A stretch of DNA of 64,000 nucleotides from VGRW01 sp031396695 (GTDB taxonomy: Bacteria > Myxococcota_A > UBA9160 > SZUA-336): contig JANNLG010000013.1 of assembly GCA_031396695.1 (NCBI GenBank), forward strand, positions 19,025-83,024, read 5' to 3'. The translations under genes were made by a program, and so were the position numbers. Under the pieces are notes generated by a model. It saw only the letters and a program-made list of their open reading frames with translations. It was not told where the DNA came from and made no database searches. Shown in pieces: positions 1 through 7,917 of this stretch. The stretch's first letter is position 1, and every line of letters starts with the position of its first letter.

Positions 1-451
1 AGCAGCGGGGCGGCACACCGAGCTCGTGGCCTCGGGTTTCGATCGTGCTCTCCTGGAACTCGGCCTTCTCGAGCTCGAGCTCCGCGCCGACGATGCGCGC
101 GTCGCGGTAGTGGCCCATGTCGACGAGCGGGATCGATTCGGCGGCCTCGAGCGCCTCCTGGGCTGCGACCACCCGCCGGCGCACGATCTGCCAACTCTCG
201 ATCAGGACGTGGTGCGTGCGACACGCGTCGGCCGCTTCGCGCGCGGGCGCTCGCTTTCGCGCGGCAGGCGATGCGGGCGCGACTGGCAGGACGGGCTTCG
301 GCGCGGTCGCGGGCGACTTCACGGGAACGACGATGATGCGTCCGCTCGCGTCTTGAATCACCGTCGCCTCGCCGCTGGCGTCGTCGGTGCGCGCTTCGAA
401 GGGAGCGGCGAGCAGCAGTGCGATGGCGAGCACGAGCCCGCCGCGCGTCAC
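1..451 (-). CDS. Secreted protein of unknown function, 3' end beyond the window
   Basis: Open reading frame running off the left edge, 150 codons visible. The GTG start overlaps the mglA stop (GTGA), so it is translationally coupled to mglBA. The N-terminus is a short hydrophobic stretch (residues about 4-16, LVLAIALLLAAPF) that reads as a signal peptide, followed by a linker rich in Pro, Ala and Lys (about 38-70). From about residue 75 the sequence is charged and probably helical. I recognise no domain. The operon position suggests an envelope or periplasmic role linked to the MglA polarity switch, but that is inference only. Confidence 0.6.
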   Translation of the reverse strand, partial: MTRGGLVLAIALLLAAPFEARTDDASGEATVIQDASGRIIVVPVKSPATAPKPVLPVAPASPAARKRAPAREAADACRTHHVLIESWQIVRRRVVAAQEALEAAESIPLVDMGHYRDARIVGAELELEKAEFQESTIETRGHELGVPPRC

Positions 452-1041
452 CGGCTGCCCTTCTTGAGCTCCTGCAGCACCAGGCGCGCGAGCGCCTTCA
501 GGGTCTCGAACACGCCCTTGCCCGACTGCGCGGCGGCCTCGAAGTCGGCGATCTTGCCCGTCGGGTTTAGCGACGACCGGAGCTCCTCGAGCGCGACGGC
601 GTTGGGCAGGTCGCGCTTGTTGTACTGGAGCACGACGGGGATCTTGTCGAAGTCGTAGCCCTGCTCGCGCAGGTTCGCCTTCAGGTTCTCGAGCGACTCG
701 ACGTTCGCCTCGAAGCGCTCTTCCTGGCTGTCGGCGACGAACACCACGCCGTCGACGCCCTTCAGGATCAGCTTGCGGCTGGCGTCGTAGAAGACCTGAC
801 CCGGAACGGTGTAGAGGTGAAAGCGCGTCTTGAAGCCGCGGATCTCGCCGAGCGAGAGCGGCAGGAAGTCGAAGAAGAGCGTGCGCTCGGTCTCGGTCGC
901 GAGCGAGATCATCTTGCCCTTCGCGTCCGCCGCGGTCTTCTCGTAGATGTACTTCAGGTTCGTCGTCTTGCCGCACAGACCCGGCCCGTAGTAGACGAGC
1001 TTGCAGTTGATCTCGCGAGCGCTGTAGTTGATGAACGCCAT
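448..1041 (-). CDS. mglA: MglA, Ras-like small GTPase of cell polarity
   Basis: A 197-residue small GTPase, close to the length of Myxococcus MglA. The P-loop GPGLCGKTT lies at about residues 19-27. The MglA-type switch region with TVPGQVFYD follows near residue 80 and the guanine-specificity motif NKRD near 140. In myxobacteria MglA-GTP sits at the leading pole and directs type IV pili and gliding complexes. MglB is its GTPase-activating partner. Here mglB lies directly upstream with an 8-base gap, the conserved order. The pilus genes at 54-60 kb give it a plausible output. Confidence 0.95.
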   Translation of the reverse strand: MAFINYSAREINCKLVYYGPGLCGKTTNLKYIYEKTAADAKGKMISLATETERTLFFDFLPLSLGEIRGFKTRFHLYTVPGQVFYDASRKLILKGVDGVVFVADSQEERFEANVESLENLKANLREQGYDFDKIPVVLQYNKRDLPNAVALEELRSSLNPTGKIADFEAAAQSGKGVFETLKALARLVLQELKKGSR

Positions 1042-1049
1042 TGGGGTCT

Positions 1050-1547
1050 CTAGTCCGAGAACAGGTTGTCGATGTCTTCGTCGCTGATTTCCGCGAAAGG
1101 CGACGCAGGACCGTCCGCGCCCGAATCCGCCTCGGCTCTCTTGAAGATCTCGTCGAACAGCTCGGAAAGCTTTTGCCCCGCCTTCTTCACGCGCAGGCGA
1201 ACCAGGCCGAGCGAGCTGCGCTCGTCGAACACGACCACCAGGATGATGCGCTGGGCGACCAGCGTGATGTGCACGTTGTCGCGCTCGCCCTGGTGAAAGT
1301 GGGTCGGGAAGTCGGGCTCGCCGATCACCTTCGCGAGGCCCTGCGTGGCTGCGACGTTGCCGGCCACCAGCGACGCGAGCGACGTGGTGTCGATGCCTTT
1401 GAGCTCGCCGGCCTCGGTCACCAGCTGGCCGTTGCGGTCGACCAGGAAGATCGCCTTCGCGTTGGCGTCCTCGACCAGCCGCTCGGTGACGGCGAGCAGC
1501 TTGCGATGGTCGTCCTCGTAGAGCACTAGCTGCGGCGTCAACGACAT
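1050..1547 (-). CDS. mglB: MglB-type Roadblock/LC7 GTPase-activating protein
   Basis: A 165-residue Roadblock/LC7 protein. The domain covers about residues 10-130 and includes the family-typical segments FLVDRNGQLV and LASLVAGN. The acidic tail ends EDIDNLFSD. MglB homodimers activate GTP hydrolysis by MglA and mark the lagging pole in myxobacteria. It is the first gene of an mglB-mglA-secreted protein operon, with 162 bases separating it from recR upstream. The ATG is preceded by GGGGCCGAGG, a usable ribosome binding site. Confidence 0.93.
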   Translation of the reverse strand: MSLTPQLVLYEDDHRKLLAVTERLVEDANAKAIFLVDRNGQLVTEAGELKGIDTTSLASLVAGNVAATQGLAKVIGEPDFPTHFHQGERDNVHITLVAQRIILVVVFDERSSLGLVRLRVKKAGQKLSELFDEIFKRAEADSGADGPASPFAEISDEDIDNLFSD

Positions 1548-1709
1548 CGCCTCGGCCCCTTCATGATCCCGGCGTGATCTCGGCTTGATTCCGTTGCACT
1601 TGGAAGATGTAAGGCTTCGATCTGCCTGGGAAATTTCCTTTGCCGAGACTAGCAGAGGCGGATTTCCAGTTACAAGCCGATTTCACGCTCTGGAATCGGC
1701 GGCGGCGCT

Positions 1710-2318
1710 TCAGCTCTTGAACGAACGGCGATTCTCGAGTGACTTTCGCACCGTGATCGGGTCGACGTACTCGAGATCCCCGCCGATCGGCATGCCGTAG
1801 CCGATGCGCGTGACCGGCACGCCGTATTTCTGCATGCGATCGGCGACGTAGAGCGCGGTGGCCTCGCCTTCCGGGTTGGGATTCGTGGCGAGGATGACCT
1901 CTTCGATCCCGCCGCGCTCCATGCGCTTGGCGAGCGCGTCGATGCGCAGCGAATCGGGCCCGATTCCGTCGAGCGGCGAGATGGTGCCGCCCAGCACGTG
2001 GTAGCGGCCCTTGAAGCTGCCCGTGCTCTCGATCGAGGCCAGGTCCGCCGGCTCCTCCACGACGCACACCAGGCTGGCGTCGCGCGTGTCGTCGCGACAG
2101 ATCTCGCAGGGCGATCGCGAAGTCAGGTTGAAGCACTCCTCGCACAGGCGGATGTCGGCGCGCAGGCGCAGGATGGCCTCGCCGAGCTCGGCCGCGTAGC
2201 TCTCCGGCGCCGAGAGCATGAAGTAGGCGAGCCGCGTGGCCGTCTTCTCGCCCACGCCCGGGAGCCGGCGCAGCGCCTTCACCAGCCGGTCGATCGGTTC
2301 GAGGCTCGACTCGCTCAC
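1710..2318 (-). CDS. recR: Recombination mediator RecR
   Basis: A 202-residue RecR of normal length, which acts with RecF/RecO to load RecA at gaps. It shows the N-terminal helix-hairpin-helix (RLPGVGEKTATRLA, about 18-31), the four-cysteine zinc finger (CEECFNL...CEIC, about 58-73) and a Toprim domain starting near CVVEEPADL. The GTG start overlaps the dnaX stop by four bases (GTGA), so dnaX and recR are coupled. The small nucleoid protein gene ybaB/ebfC, which usually lies between dnaX and recR, is absent here. Confidence 0.96.
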   Translation of the reverse strand: MSESSLEPIDRLVKALRRLPGVGEKTATRLAYFMLSAPESYAAELGEAILRLRADIRLCEECFNLTSRSPCEICRDDTRDASLVCVVEEPADLASIESTGSFKGRYHVLGGTISPLDGIGPDSLRIDALAKRMERGGIEEVILATNPNPEGEATALYVADRMQKYGVPVTRIGYGMPIGGDLEYVDPITVRKSLENRRSFKS

Positions 2319-3952
2319 GCGCCGCCGCCGGACGGCGTGACGAGCGCGCGCGTGTCGATGCGCACCTCGCGCAGCTCGGCGTCGAGCGCGTCGATCACCT
2401 CGCGCACGCGCGGGTTGGCCTTGGCTTCCGTGCGCACGCGCGCCTCGAGCGCGGAGCGCTGCTCGTGGCTCAGCACCGAGCGGCCCGGAGGCAGCGGCGC
2501 GGCGGCACGAGCGTCCTCGCCCGCGCCGGCGGCGAGATACTCGCCGTCGTCGGGAAGCGGTGGCTCGTCCGGGGAAATCGCGAGCGCGGTCGGAGCTGCG
2601 GCGATCGGAGTCGGTGCGAGGACCGGAGTCGGCGCAGGTGTGGGCGCGGGTCTCGACGAAGCCGGCGGTAATGCGACAGGCGCGGGCGGTGCTGCCTGCC
2701 GCTCCGGCGGTTTGCGCGCGGGTTCGGGCACGGAGGGTCGGCCGCCGCCGCGCGGTCCGGCGCCGCCGGGCCCCGCGCCGGGACCGGGACCCGAACCGCC
2801 GGGCGCGCCGCCGCCGGCGTCGAGCGCGTCGAGCTTCTGCACGAGCGCGCTGATCGACTCCGCCTCGGGCAGGGTCGCGAGCCGCAGCACCGCCATCTCG
2901 AGCGCGTGCTCCTGACGCGAGGCGAACGCGAGCTCGCCGATGCGCGAGAGCAACACGCGGAACAAGCGCTGCAGCGTCTCGGGATCGTGCGGCTTCGCGC
3001 GCGCGCGCAGCTCGGCGAGCGCGTCGGGCGCGGCGTCGATCATGCCGGTCGGATCGTCGATCAGCCGCGCCACCACCAGATCGCGCAGCTCCGCGAGCAG
3101 GTCGCCGGCCAGCCGCACCGGATCGACGCCCTGCTCGAGCACGCGGCGCAGCGCCACCAGCGCGCGCGCGGGATCGCGCGCGAGCACGGGCTCGAGCACG
3201 TCGACCAGCAGCTTCCGATCGACCAGATCGAGAATCGCGATCGCCTCGCCGTCACCGACCTGCTTGCCCAGGGCGCTCGTCAGCCGGTCGAGCAGCGTCA
3301 GCGCGTCGCGCCCGCTGCCGTCGGCCTCGCGCGCGATCGTGCGCAGCACCGTCTCGGAGACCTCGATGTCGTCGGCGGCGCAGATCTTGCCGAGCAACGT
3401 GAGCAGCTCCGCGGAGCCGAGCCGTCGCAGATCGAATCTTTGCACGCGCGACAGCACCGTGATCGGAATCTTCTGCGGATCGGTGGTCGCCAGGATGAAC
3501 AGGCTGCGCGGCGGCGGCTCCTCGAGCGTCTTCAGCAGCGCGTTGAACGCCGGGGTCGACAGCATGTGGACTTCGTCGATGATGAAGATCCGGTGCTTCC
3601 CGGGTGCGGCCGCGTAGCGCACGCTCTCGCGGATCTCGCGCACGCTGTCGACGCCGGTGTTGCTGGCCGCGTCGATCTCCTGCACGTCCAGCGAGGTGCC
3701 GGCCGCGATCTCGAGACACGGCGAGCACCGGCCGCACGGCTTCTCGGTCGGTCCCTCGTCGCAGTTCAGCGCGCGCGCCAGGATGCGCGCGATGGTGGTC
3801 TTGGCCACGCCGCGCGGACCCGCGAGCAACAGGGCGTGCGGCACGCGGCCCAAGCGCAGCGCGTTGCGCAAGGCGGTCACGACGTGCCGCTGACCTTCGA
3901 TCTCGTCGAAGGTCTTCGGGCGGAAGCGCCGCGCGAGAACCTCGTAGCTCAC
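2315..3952 (-). CDS. dnaX: DNA polymerase III subunit gamma/tau
   Basis: The clamp-loader ATPase of the replisome, 545 residues. The N-terminal AAA+ module carries a Walker A variant GPRGVAKTT (about 44-52), the zinc-binding cysteines of CGRCSPC (about 77-83), Walker B-like IIDEVHML and sensor ATTD. Domain III follows to about residue 370, then a Gly/Pro/Ala-rich linker (about 375-470) and a short C-terminal domain. The second glycine of the usual Walker A GxxxxGKT is alanine here. I see no obvious A-rich slippage site for a gamma product. The SRP RNA gene lies just upstream, as in many bacteria. Confidence 0.95.
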   Translation of the reverse strand: MSYEVLARRFRPKTFDEIEGQRHVVTALRNALRLGRVPHALLLAGPRGVAKTTIARILARALNCDEGPTEKPCGRCSPCLEIAAGTSLDVQEIDAASNTGVDSVREIRESVRYAAAPGKHRIFIIDEVHMLSTPAFNALLKTLEEPPPRSLFILATTDPQKIPITVLSRVQRFDLRRLGSAELLTLLGKICAADDIEVSETVLRTIAREADGSGRDALTLLDRLTSALGKQVGDGEAIAILDLVDRKLLVDVLEPVLARDPARALVALRRVLEQGVDPVRLAGDLLAELRDLVVARLIDDPTGMIDAAPDALAELRARAKPHDPETLQRLFRVLLSRIGELAFASRQEHALEMAVLRLATLPEAESISALVQKLDALDAGGGAPGGSGPGPGAGPGGAGPRGGGRPSVPEPARKPPERQAAPPAPVALPPASSRPAPTPAPTPVLAPTPIAAAPTALAISPDEPPLPDDGEYLAAGAGEDARAAAPLPPGRSVLSHEQRSALEARVRTEAKANPRVREVIDALDAELREVRIDTRALVTPSGGGA

Positions 3953-4002
3953 CGCTCTTGGCTCATCGGACCGCCATCATGACAGGGGGAAACTCGGCAG
4001 AT

Positions 4003-4132
4003 CCATCACCGCGGGTGATCGCTGGGCCGATCCGACCACCTGGAGAGCACCGCTACCGTTGCTTCCTTCCGGACCTGGCGGGGTTCACGGACCGACCACC
4101 GGCCGGGACCCAGCGATCACCGGCGGTGATGG
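4003..4132 (-). ncRNA. ffs: Signal recognition particle RNA (4.5S/SRP RNA)
   Basis: On the minus strand the universal SRP domain IV hairpin is clear. CAGGTCCGGAAGGAAGCA contains the symmetric and asymmetric internal loops that bind Ffh. The flanks pair into a long stem: the 5' arm (about 4110-4132) and the 3' arm (about 4003-4026) match through CCATCACC...GATCGCTGGG with one mismatch. This gives a hairpin of about 130 nt. It lies between the M20 peptidase and dnaX on the same strand. Its 5' arm overlaps the last ~16 codons and stop of the peptidase. Ends are set from pairing and are approximate. Confidence 0.93.
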
Positions 4133-5488
4133 ACGGCGGGACTCTAACTTGGCATCGCCCGCAGGTAAACCGGCGCCGCCGGACGCGGCGCTCGGGGCGG
4201 GCGGCGCCTCGCGCACGAGCTTGCGCAGCATGATCGCGGCCAGCGTCGCCCGCTCGGACAGGCTCGCGAGCTCGATGTACTCGCTGTCGGTGTGCGCGTC
4301 GCCGCCGCGCGCGCCCATCGAGTCGAGCGTCGGCAACCCCGCCGCGGCCATGATCGAGCCGTCTGTGACGCCGGCCGAGTGCACCGCTTCGGGCGTCGCC
4401 AGGCGCAGCGCAGCCGCGACCTCGCGGTGCAGGGCGAGCAGCTTCGCGACTTCCGGCGTCTCGGGCTTCGGCGACCGGTGCAGCAGGCCCCACAGCTTCG
4501 CGCTCGTGCCCGCGCCGTCGTTGGTCAATGCGATCCGCTCGAGCTGGCGCTGCACTTGCTTGCCCTGCTCGAGCTCGTCGTAGCGCACGTCGATCCAGGC
4601 CTCGGCGTGGGCGGGCACGATGTTGCGCTTGGTGCCGCCCGAGATCGTGCCGACGTTCAGGATGATGCCGCGGTCGTAGTCGGTGAGCGATTCGATCGCG
4701 ATCACCTTCTTGGCGAGCGCCACGATCGCGCTGCGCCCGTCGCGCTGCGACGTGGCGACGTGCGACGCGACGCCCTCGACCGACAGGTGGAACTGGCCCA
4801 CGCCGCTGCGCGAGCGCGCCATCTCGCCGCCCTCGCGCGAGGGCTCGAACACGAAACCGAGCTGCGCGCGCTTGGCTTCGGCCTCGATGCGCGCGCGCGA
4901 GCCCAGCGAGCCGATCTCCTCGTCGGAGTTGACCAGCACCGTGAAGTCGGCGCGCGACAGGTCGCCGCTCTCCGAGAGCGCCCGCAGCGCGTACAGCAGC
5001 ACGACCAGCCCGCCCTTCATGTCGATCACGCCCGGTCCGAGCGCGCGGCGCGGGCTGTCGGGATCGGGTGCGAACTTCTGGAAGCTCGAATCCAGCTCGA
5101 AGACCGTGTCGGAGTGACCCAACAACAGAAAGTGTCGCGCCTGCTCGGGCGCGACCTGCGCCTTGCGCTCCGCCACGAGCAGCGGCCCCGTGCGTGCATC
5201 CTTGCGATCCGGATACTCGAGCGGCACGCCCGGCTCGATCGTCACCTCGAAGCCGATGGCCTTGAGCGCGTCGGCGACCAGCGGCGCGAACGCCTCGAGC
5301 CCGGCCGTGTTCCAGGTGCCCGTGTTCCGATCGACCCAGTCCGCGAGCAGCTTCTCCATCTCGGGCTGCTGCTCCGCGAGCAGCACGCGGATCTCGACGT
5401 CCTCCGCGTCCAGCTCCGCCCGCGCCGGCGGCGTGAACAGGGCGCCGAGCGCGAGTAAACCGATCCCCAGAAGCGCGTTCCCCCGCAT
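4085..5488 (-). CDS. M20-family metallopeptidase, secreted, carboxypeptidase G2-like
   Basis: A 467-residue zinc peptidase with a signal peptide (residues 1-24, cleavage after PPARA). The M20 core shows GHSDTV (metal ligand His), the bridging Asp in GVIDMKGG, the catalytic and ligand acids in NSDEEIGS, and a late ligand His in GDAHTDSEY. A dimerisation domain lies between. The order and motifs resemble glutamate carboxypeptidase/ArgE-type enzymes that cleave terminal amino acids from peptides or N-acyl compounds in the periplasm. The C-terminus after about residue 430 is Pro/Ala/Gly-rich, and its last codons lie inside the SRP RNA gene. Exact substrate unknown. Confidence 0.88.
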   Translation of the reverse strand: MRGNALLGIGLLALGALFTPPARAELDAEDVEIRVLLAEQQPEMEKLLADWVDRNTGTWNTAGLEAFAPLVADALKAIGFEVTIEPGVPLEYPDRKDARTGPLLVAERKAQVAPEQARHFLLLGHSDTVFELDSSFQKFAPDPDSPRRALGPGVIDMKGGLVVLLYALRALSESGDLSRADFTVLVNSDEEIGSLGSRARIEAEAKRAQLGFVFEPSREGGEMARSRSGVGQFHLSVEGVASHVATSQRDGRSAIVALAKKVIAIESLTDYDRGIILNVGTISGGTKRNIVPAHAEAWIDVRYDELEQGKQVQRQLERIALTNDGAGTSAKLWGLLHRSPKPETPEVAKLLALHREVAAALRLATPEAVHSAGVTDGSIMAAAGLPTLDSMGARGGDAHTDSEYIELASLSERATLAAIMLRKLVREAPPAPSAASGGAGLPAGDAKLESRRPSPPVIAGSRPVVGP

Positions 5489-5536
5489 GCGCGCATCTTA
5501 CACAGCGTCGTGCGAGCGCGTACACTGCGCGGGGAA

Positions 5537-6475
5537 ATGCGCGCAGCCCCGCGAGTCTCGATCCCGATCGCGCTGACCGTCGCCATCGTCGCGATCACGA
5601 TCGCCCTGACCGTCGGCTGGCAGATCCTGGTGGTGCGCGAGTTCGAGGCCTTCGCCGAGGGCTTCACCCCGATCCACTGGGTGCTCGTGATCCTGGGCTC
5701 GATCTTCTTCGCGCTGATCATCACCGTGCTGATCCTGCAGGCGGTCTGGCTGGTGCGCGAGATCCGCTCGAACCAGCGCCAGCAGACCTTCATGGATGCC
5801 GTCACGCACGAGCTGCACACGCCGCTCGCTTCGCTGCGACTGTACCTGGACACGCTGCGCGGCCGCGCGCTGCCCGAAGAGCGGCGCGACGAGTTCCTCG
5901 AGATCATGGGCGAGGACCTCGACCGGCTGCAGCGCACGATCGACCAGATCCTGAACGCGGCGCGCACCGATCTCTCGCGCGTGCTGCGCGAGCCGGTCGA
6001 CGTTTCGCGGCTGCTCGGCGAGTGCGCGCACGACGCGCGCGAGCGCTTCGACCTGCCCGAGGACGCGATCCGCGTGGAGGTGCCGGCGGGCGCGCGCGTG
6101 AAGGGCGACGTCGAGCAGCTGCGCGTGGCGTTCCGCAACCTGATCGAGAATGCGATCCGCTACGCGGGCGGCGAGGTCCACGTCGAGATCCGCGTGCGGC
6201 CCGTCAGCGCGCGGCGGCTCGAGGTCGAGGTCTCGGACCTGGGGCTCGGCATTCCCGCCTCGGCGCTCGATCGCGTGTTCCAGCGTTTCTCGCGCCTGCC
6301 GCAAGAGGCGGTGCGCACGGCCCGCGGCCTCGGACTCGGCTTGTACATCGTGCGCAACGTCGCGCGCGCGCACGGCGGCAGCGTGCGCGCCGAGAGCGAG
6401 GGCGAGGGCAAAGGCAGCCGTTTCATCCTGACGCTTCCCGGACATGTCGACGAAAGAACGCGTCCTCATCGTTGA
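5537..6475 (+). CDS. Sensor histidine kinase, two transmembrane segments
   Basis: A 312-residue membrane sensor kinase. Two transmembrane helices at about residues 10-30 and 48-72 bracket a very short periplasmic loop, so sensing is probably within the membrane. HisKA carries the phosphoacceptor in THELHTPLASL. The ATPase domain has the N box (NLIENAIRYA), G1 (DLGLGIP) and G2 (GLGLGLYIV). I chose ATG 5537 because it leaves room for a promoter beside the divergent peptidase. A GTG at 5510 would add nine residues. It overlaps the response regulator by 32 bases. Confidence 0.9.
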   Translation: MRAAPRVSIPIALTVAIVAITIALTVGWQILVVREFEAFAEGFTPIHWVLVILGSIFFALIITVLILQAVWLVREIRSNQRQQTFMDAVTHELHTPLASLRLYLDTLRGRALPEERRDEFLEIMGEDLDRLQRTIDQILNAARTDLSRVLREPVDVSRLLGECAHDARERFDLPEDAIRVEVPAGARVKGDVEQLRVAFRNLIENAIRYAGGEVHVEIRVRPVSARRLEVEVSDLGLGIPASALDRVFQRFSRLPQEAVRTARGLGLGLYIVRNVARAHGGSVRAESEGEGKGSRFILTLPGHVDERTRPHR

Positions 6476-7166
6476 GGACGAGGAGCACCTCGTGCGCGGC
6501 CTGGCCTTCAACCTGGAGGCCGAGGGCTACCGCATCGAGGTGGCCGAACGCGGCGAGGCCGCGCTCGTGCGCCTGTTCGACGCGAGCGCGCCCGCGGTCG
6601 ATCTGGTGCTGCTCGACGTGATGCTGCCCGGCATCTCCGGCTTCGACGTGGTGGCCAAGCTGCGCGCCGAGGAGAACCGCGTGCCCGTGCTGCTGCTCAC
6701 CGCGCGCGATGCGCCCGCGGACATCGTGCGCGGGCTCGATTTCGGCGCGGACGACTACCTGACCAAGCCGTTCTCGCTGCCCGTGCTGCTGGCGCGCGTG
6801 CGCACGCTCTTGCGCAGGATTCCGCGCCCCGAAGAGGAGAGCGAGACGCCCGCGCCGTTCGTGATCGGCAGCGCCACGGTGCGGCCGGATCGCTTCGAGC
6901 TCGAGCGCGACGGACGAGCCGTTTCGCTCACCGCCAAGGAGCAGGCGCTGCTGCTCTTGTTGTGGGCGCGGCGCGGAACCGCGGTTTCGCGCGGCGACAT
7001 CCTGCACGAGGTCTGGGATCTGAACCCCGACACGCGCACGCGCGTGGTCGACACGTTCGTGCTGCGCCTGCGCAAGCTGATCGAGCCGGATCCGTCGAAC
7101 CCGCGCCATCTGCTCTCGGTGCGGTCATTCGGGTACAAGCTGGTCGAGGAACCCGCGCCGGACTGA
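6444..7166 (+). CDS. OmpR/PhoB-family response regulator
   Basis: A 240-residue two-component regulator and the cognate partner of the upstream kinase, whose 3' end it overlaps by 32 bases. The receiver domain (about 5-120) has the acidic pair VEDEEH, phosphoacceptor Asp in LLLDVMLPG, Thr in LLTARD and Lys in DYLTKPF. The C-terminal winged helix (about 140-235) has the recognition-helix segment DTFVLRLRKLIE and the wing RSFGYKLV. It starts 43 bases upstream of the cupredoxin/porin genes in the same direction, which makes them candidate targets or operon partners. Confidence 0.94.
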   Translation: MSTKERVLIVEDEEHLVRGLAFNLEAEGYRIEVAERGEAALVRLFDASAPAVDLVLLDVMLPGISGFDVVAKLRAEENRVPVLLLTARDAPADIVRGLDFGADDYLTKPFSLPVLLARVRTLLRRIPRPEEESETPAPFVIGSATVRPDRFELERDGRAVSLTAKEQALLLLLWARRGTAVSRGDILHEVWDLNPDTRTRVVDTFVLRLRKLIEPDPSNPRHLLSVRSFGYKLVEEPAPD

Positions 7167-7209
7167 GTTTGCGCCTTCCAGATTTGCTTGCGGCTGCCGA
7201 TTCGAGGGC

Positions 7210-7917
7210 ATGCAACTCGGCCGCAAAGCATGGGCGTCGTGCGCAGCCACACTTCTGTGTCTCGCGTGTGCAGCCACGCCGCCCGCTCCTACATCAGGCA
7301 GAGGCACCCTGTTCGGCGACCTGCGACTGGTTCCGCACGCGGGCGTGACCATGCCCGCGAAGGGCGGCGGCGCGTACGGCGACCGTCGACTCGCGGACGT
7401 GGCGCTGGTCGACTACGCGCGGCCGGGCTTCGCGGTGGTCTGGCTCGACGGAGCCGCCGACACCGAAGCCAGCGCGCGGCTCGCGATCCGCTCGAACGAG
7501 TTCGAGACCCGGCTCGAGCCGACCTGGGGCGCGGTCGGAGCGGGCGGCATGCTCGACCTGGTCAATCTCACGCGCGAGGTCCACACCGTTTCGTGTCCCT
7601 CGCTCGGGATCGTGCGGCGGCTCGAGCCGGGTCAGGCGCTGGTCGTGAAGGTTCCCGACGCCGGCGCGCACGCGCTCTTCCTGCTCGACCGCCCGCAGGT
7701 CGAGGGCGGCGTGTTCGCGGCGAACGGTCCGTTCGCCGTGCTCACCACCAAGGGCCAGTTCGAGCTGCGCGACATCGCGCCCGGCCCCGCGCGGCTGCAC
7801 GCGTGGCACCCGCGCTTCCCGCCCATCGAGTCGAGCGTCGAGGTCATCGCCGACCAGGCGACGCGCGTCGACATCGAGATGGGCGTCGGCCGCGGAGCGG
7901 AGGAGGCCTCGCGATGA
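7210..7917 (+). CDS. Cupredoxin-fold/carboxypeptidase-regulatory-like lipoprotein lacking copper ligands
   Basis: A 235-residue exported protein. The N-terminus is hydrophobic with cysteines at 17 and 20, plausibly a lipoprotein signal. The body aligns by eye along its length with the copper protein at 9253-9873. It has the same strand pattern, the His in EVHTVS (H125) and the same terminal beta module (LRDIAPGPARLHAWHPRFPP). However, the Cys, second His and Met of the type 1 copper site are absent. It overlaps the porin start by four bases (ATGA). The likely role is periplasmic or outer-membrane binding alongside its paralogue. Function is otherwise unknown. Confidence 0.75.
   Translation: MQLGRKAWASCAATLLCLACAATPPAPTSGRGTLFGDLRLVPHAGVTMPAKGGGAYGDRRLADVALVDYARPGFAVVWLDGAADTEASARLAIRSNEFETRLEPTWGAVGAGGMLDLVNLTREVHTVSCPSLGIVRRLEPGQALVVKVPDAGAHALFLLDRPQVEGGVFAANGPFAVLTTKGQFELRDIAPGPARLHAWHPRFPPIESSVEVIADQATRVDIEMGVGRGAEEASR

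Noticed and set aside
2465..2900. Programmed frameshift in dnaX to make gamma
   Set aside because: The linker is Gly/Pro/Ala-coding and GC-rich with no A-rich slippery heptamer.
4070..4110. GGGTTCACGGACC considered as a tRNA T-arm
   Set aside because: The surrounding sequence folds as SRP RNA with the conserved GGAAGGAAGCA loop; no acceptor or anticodon stem.
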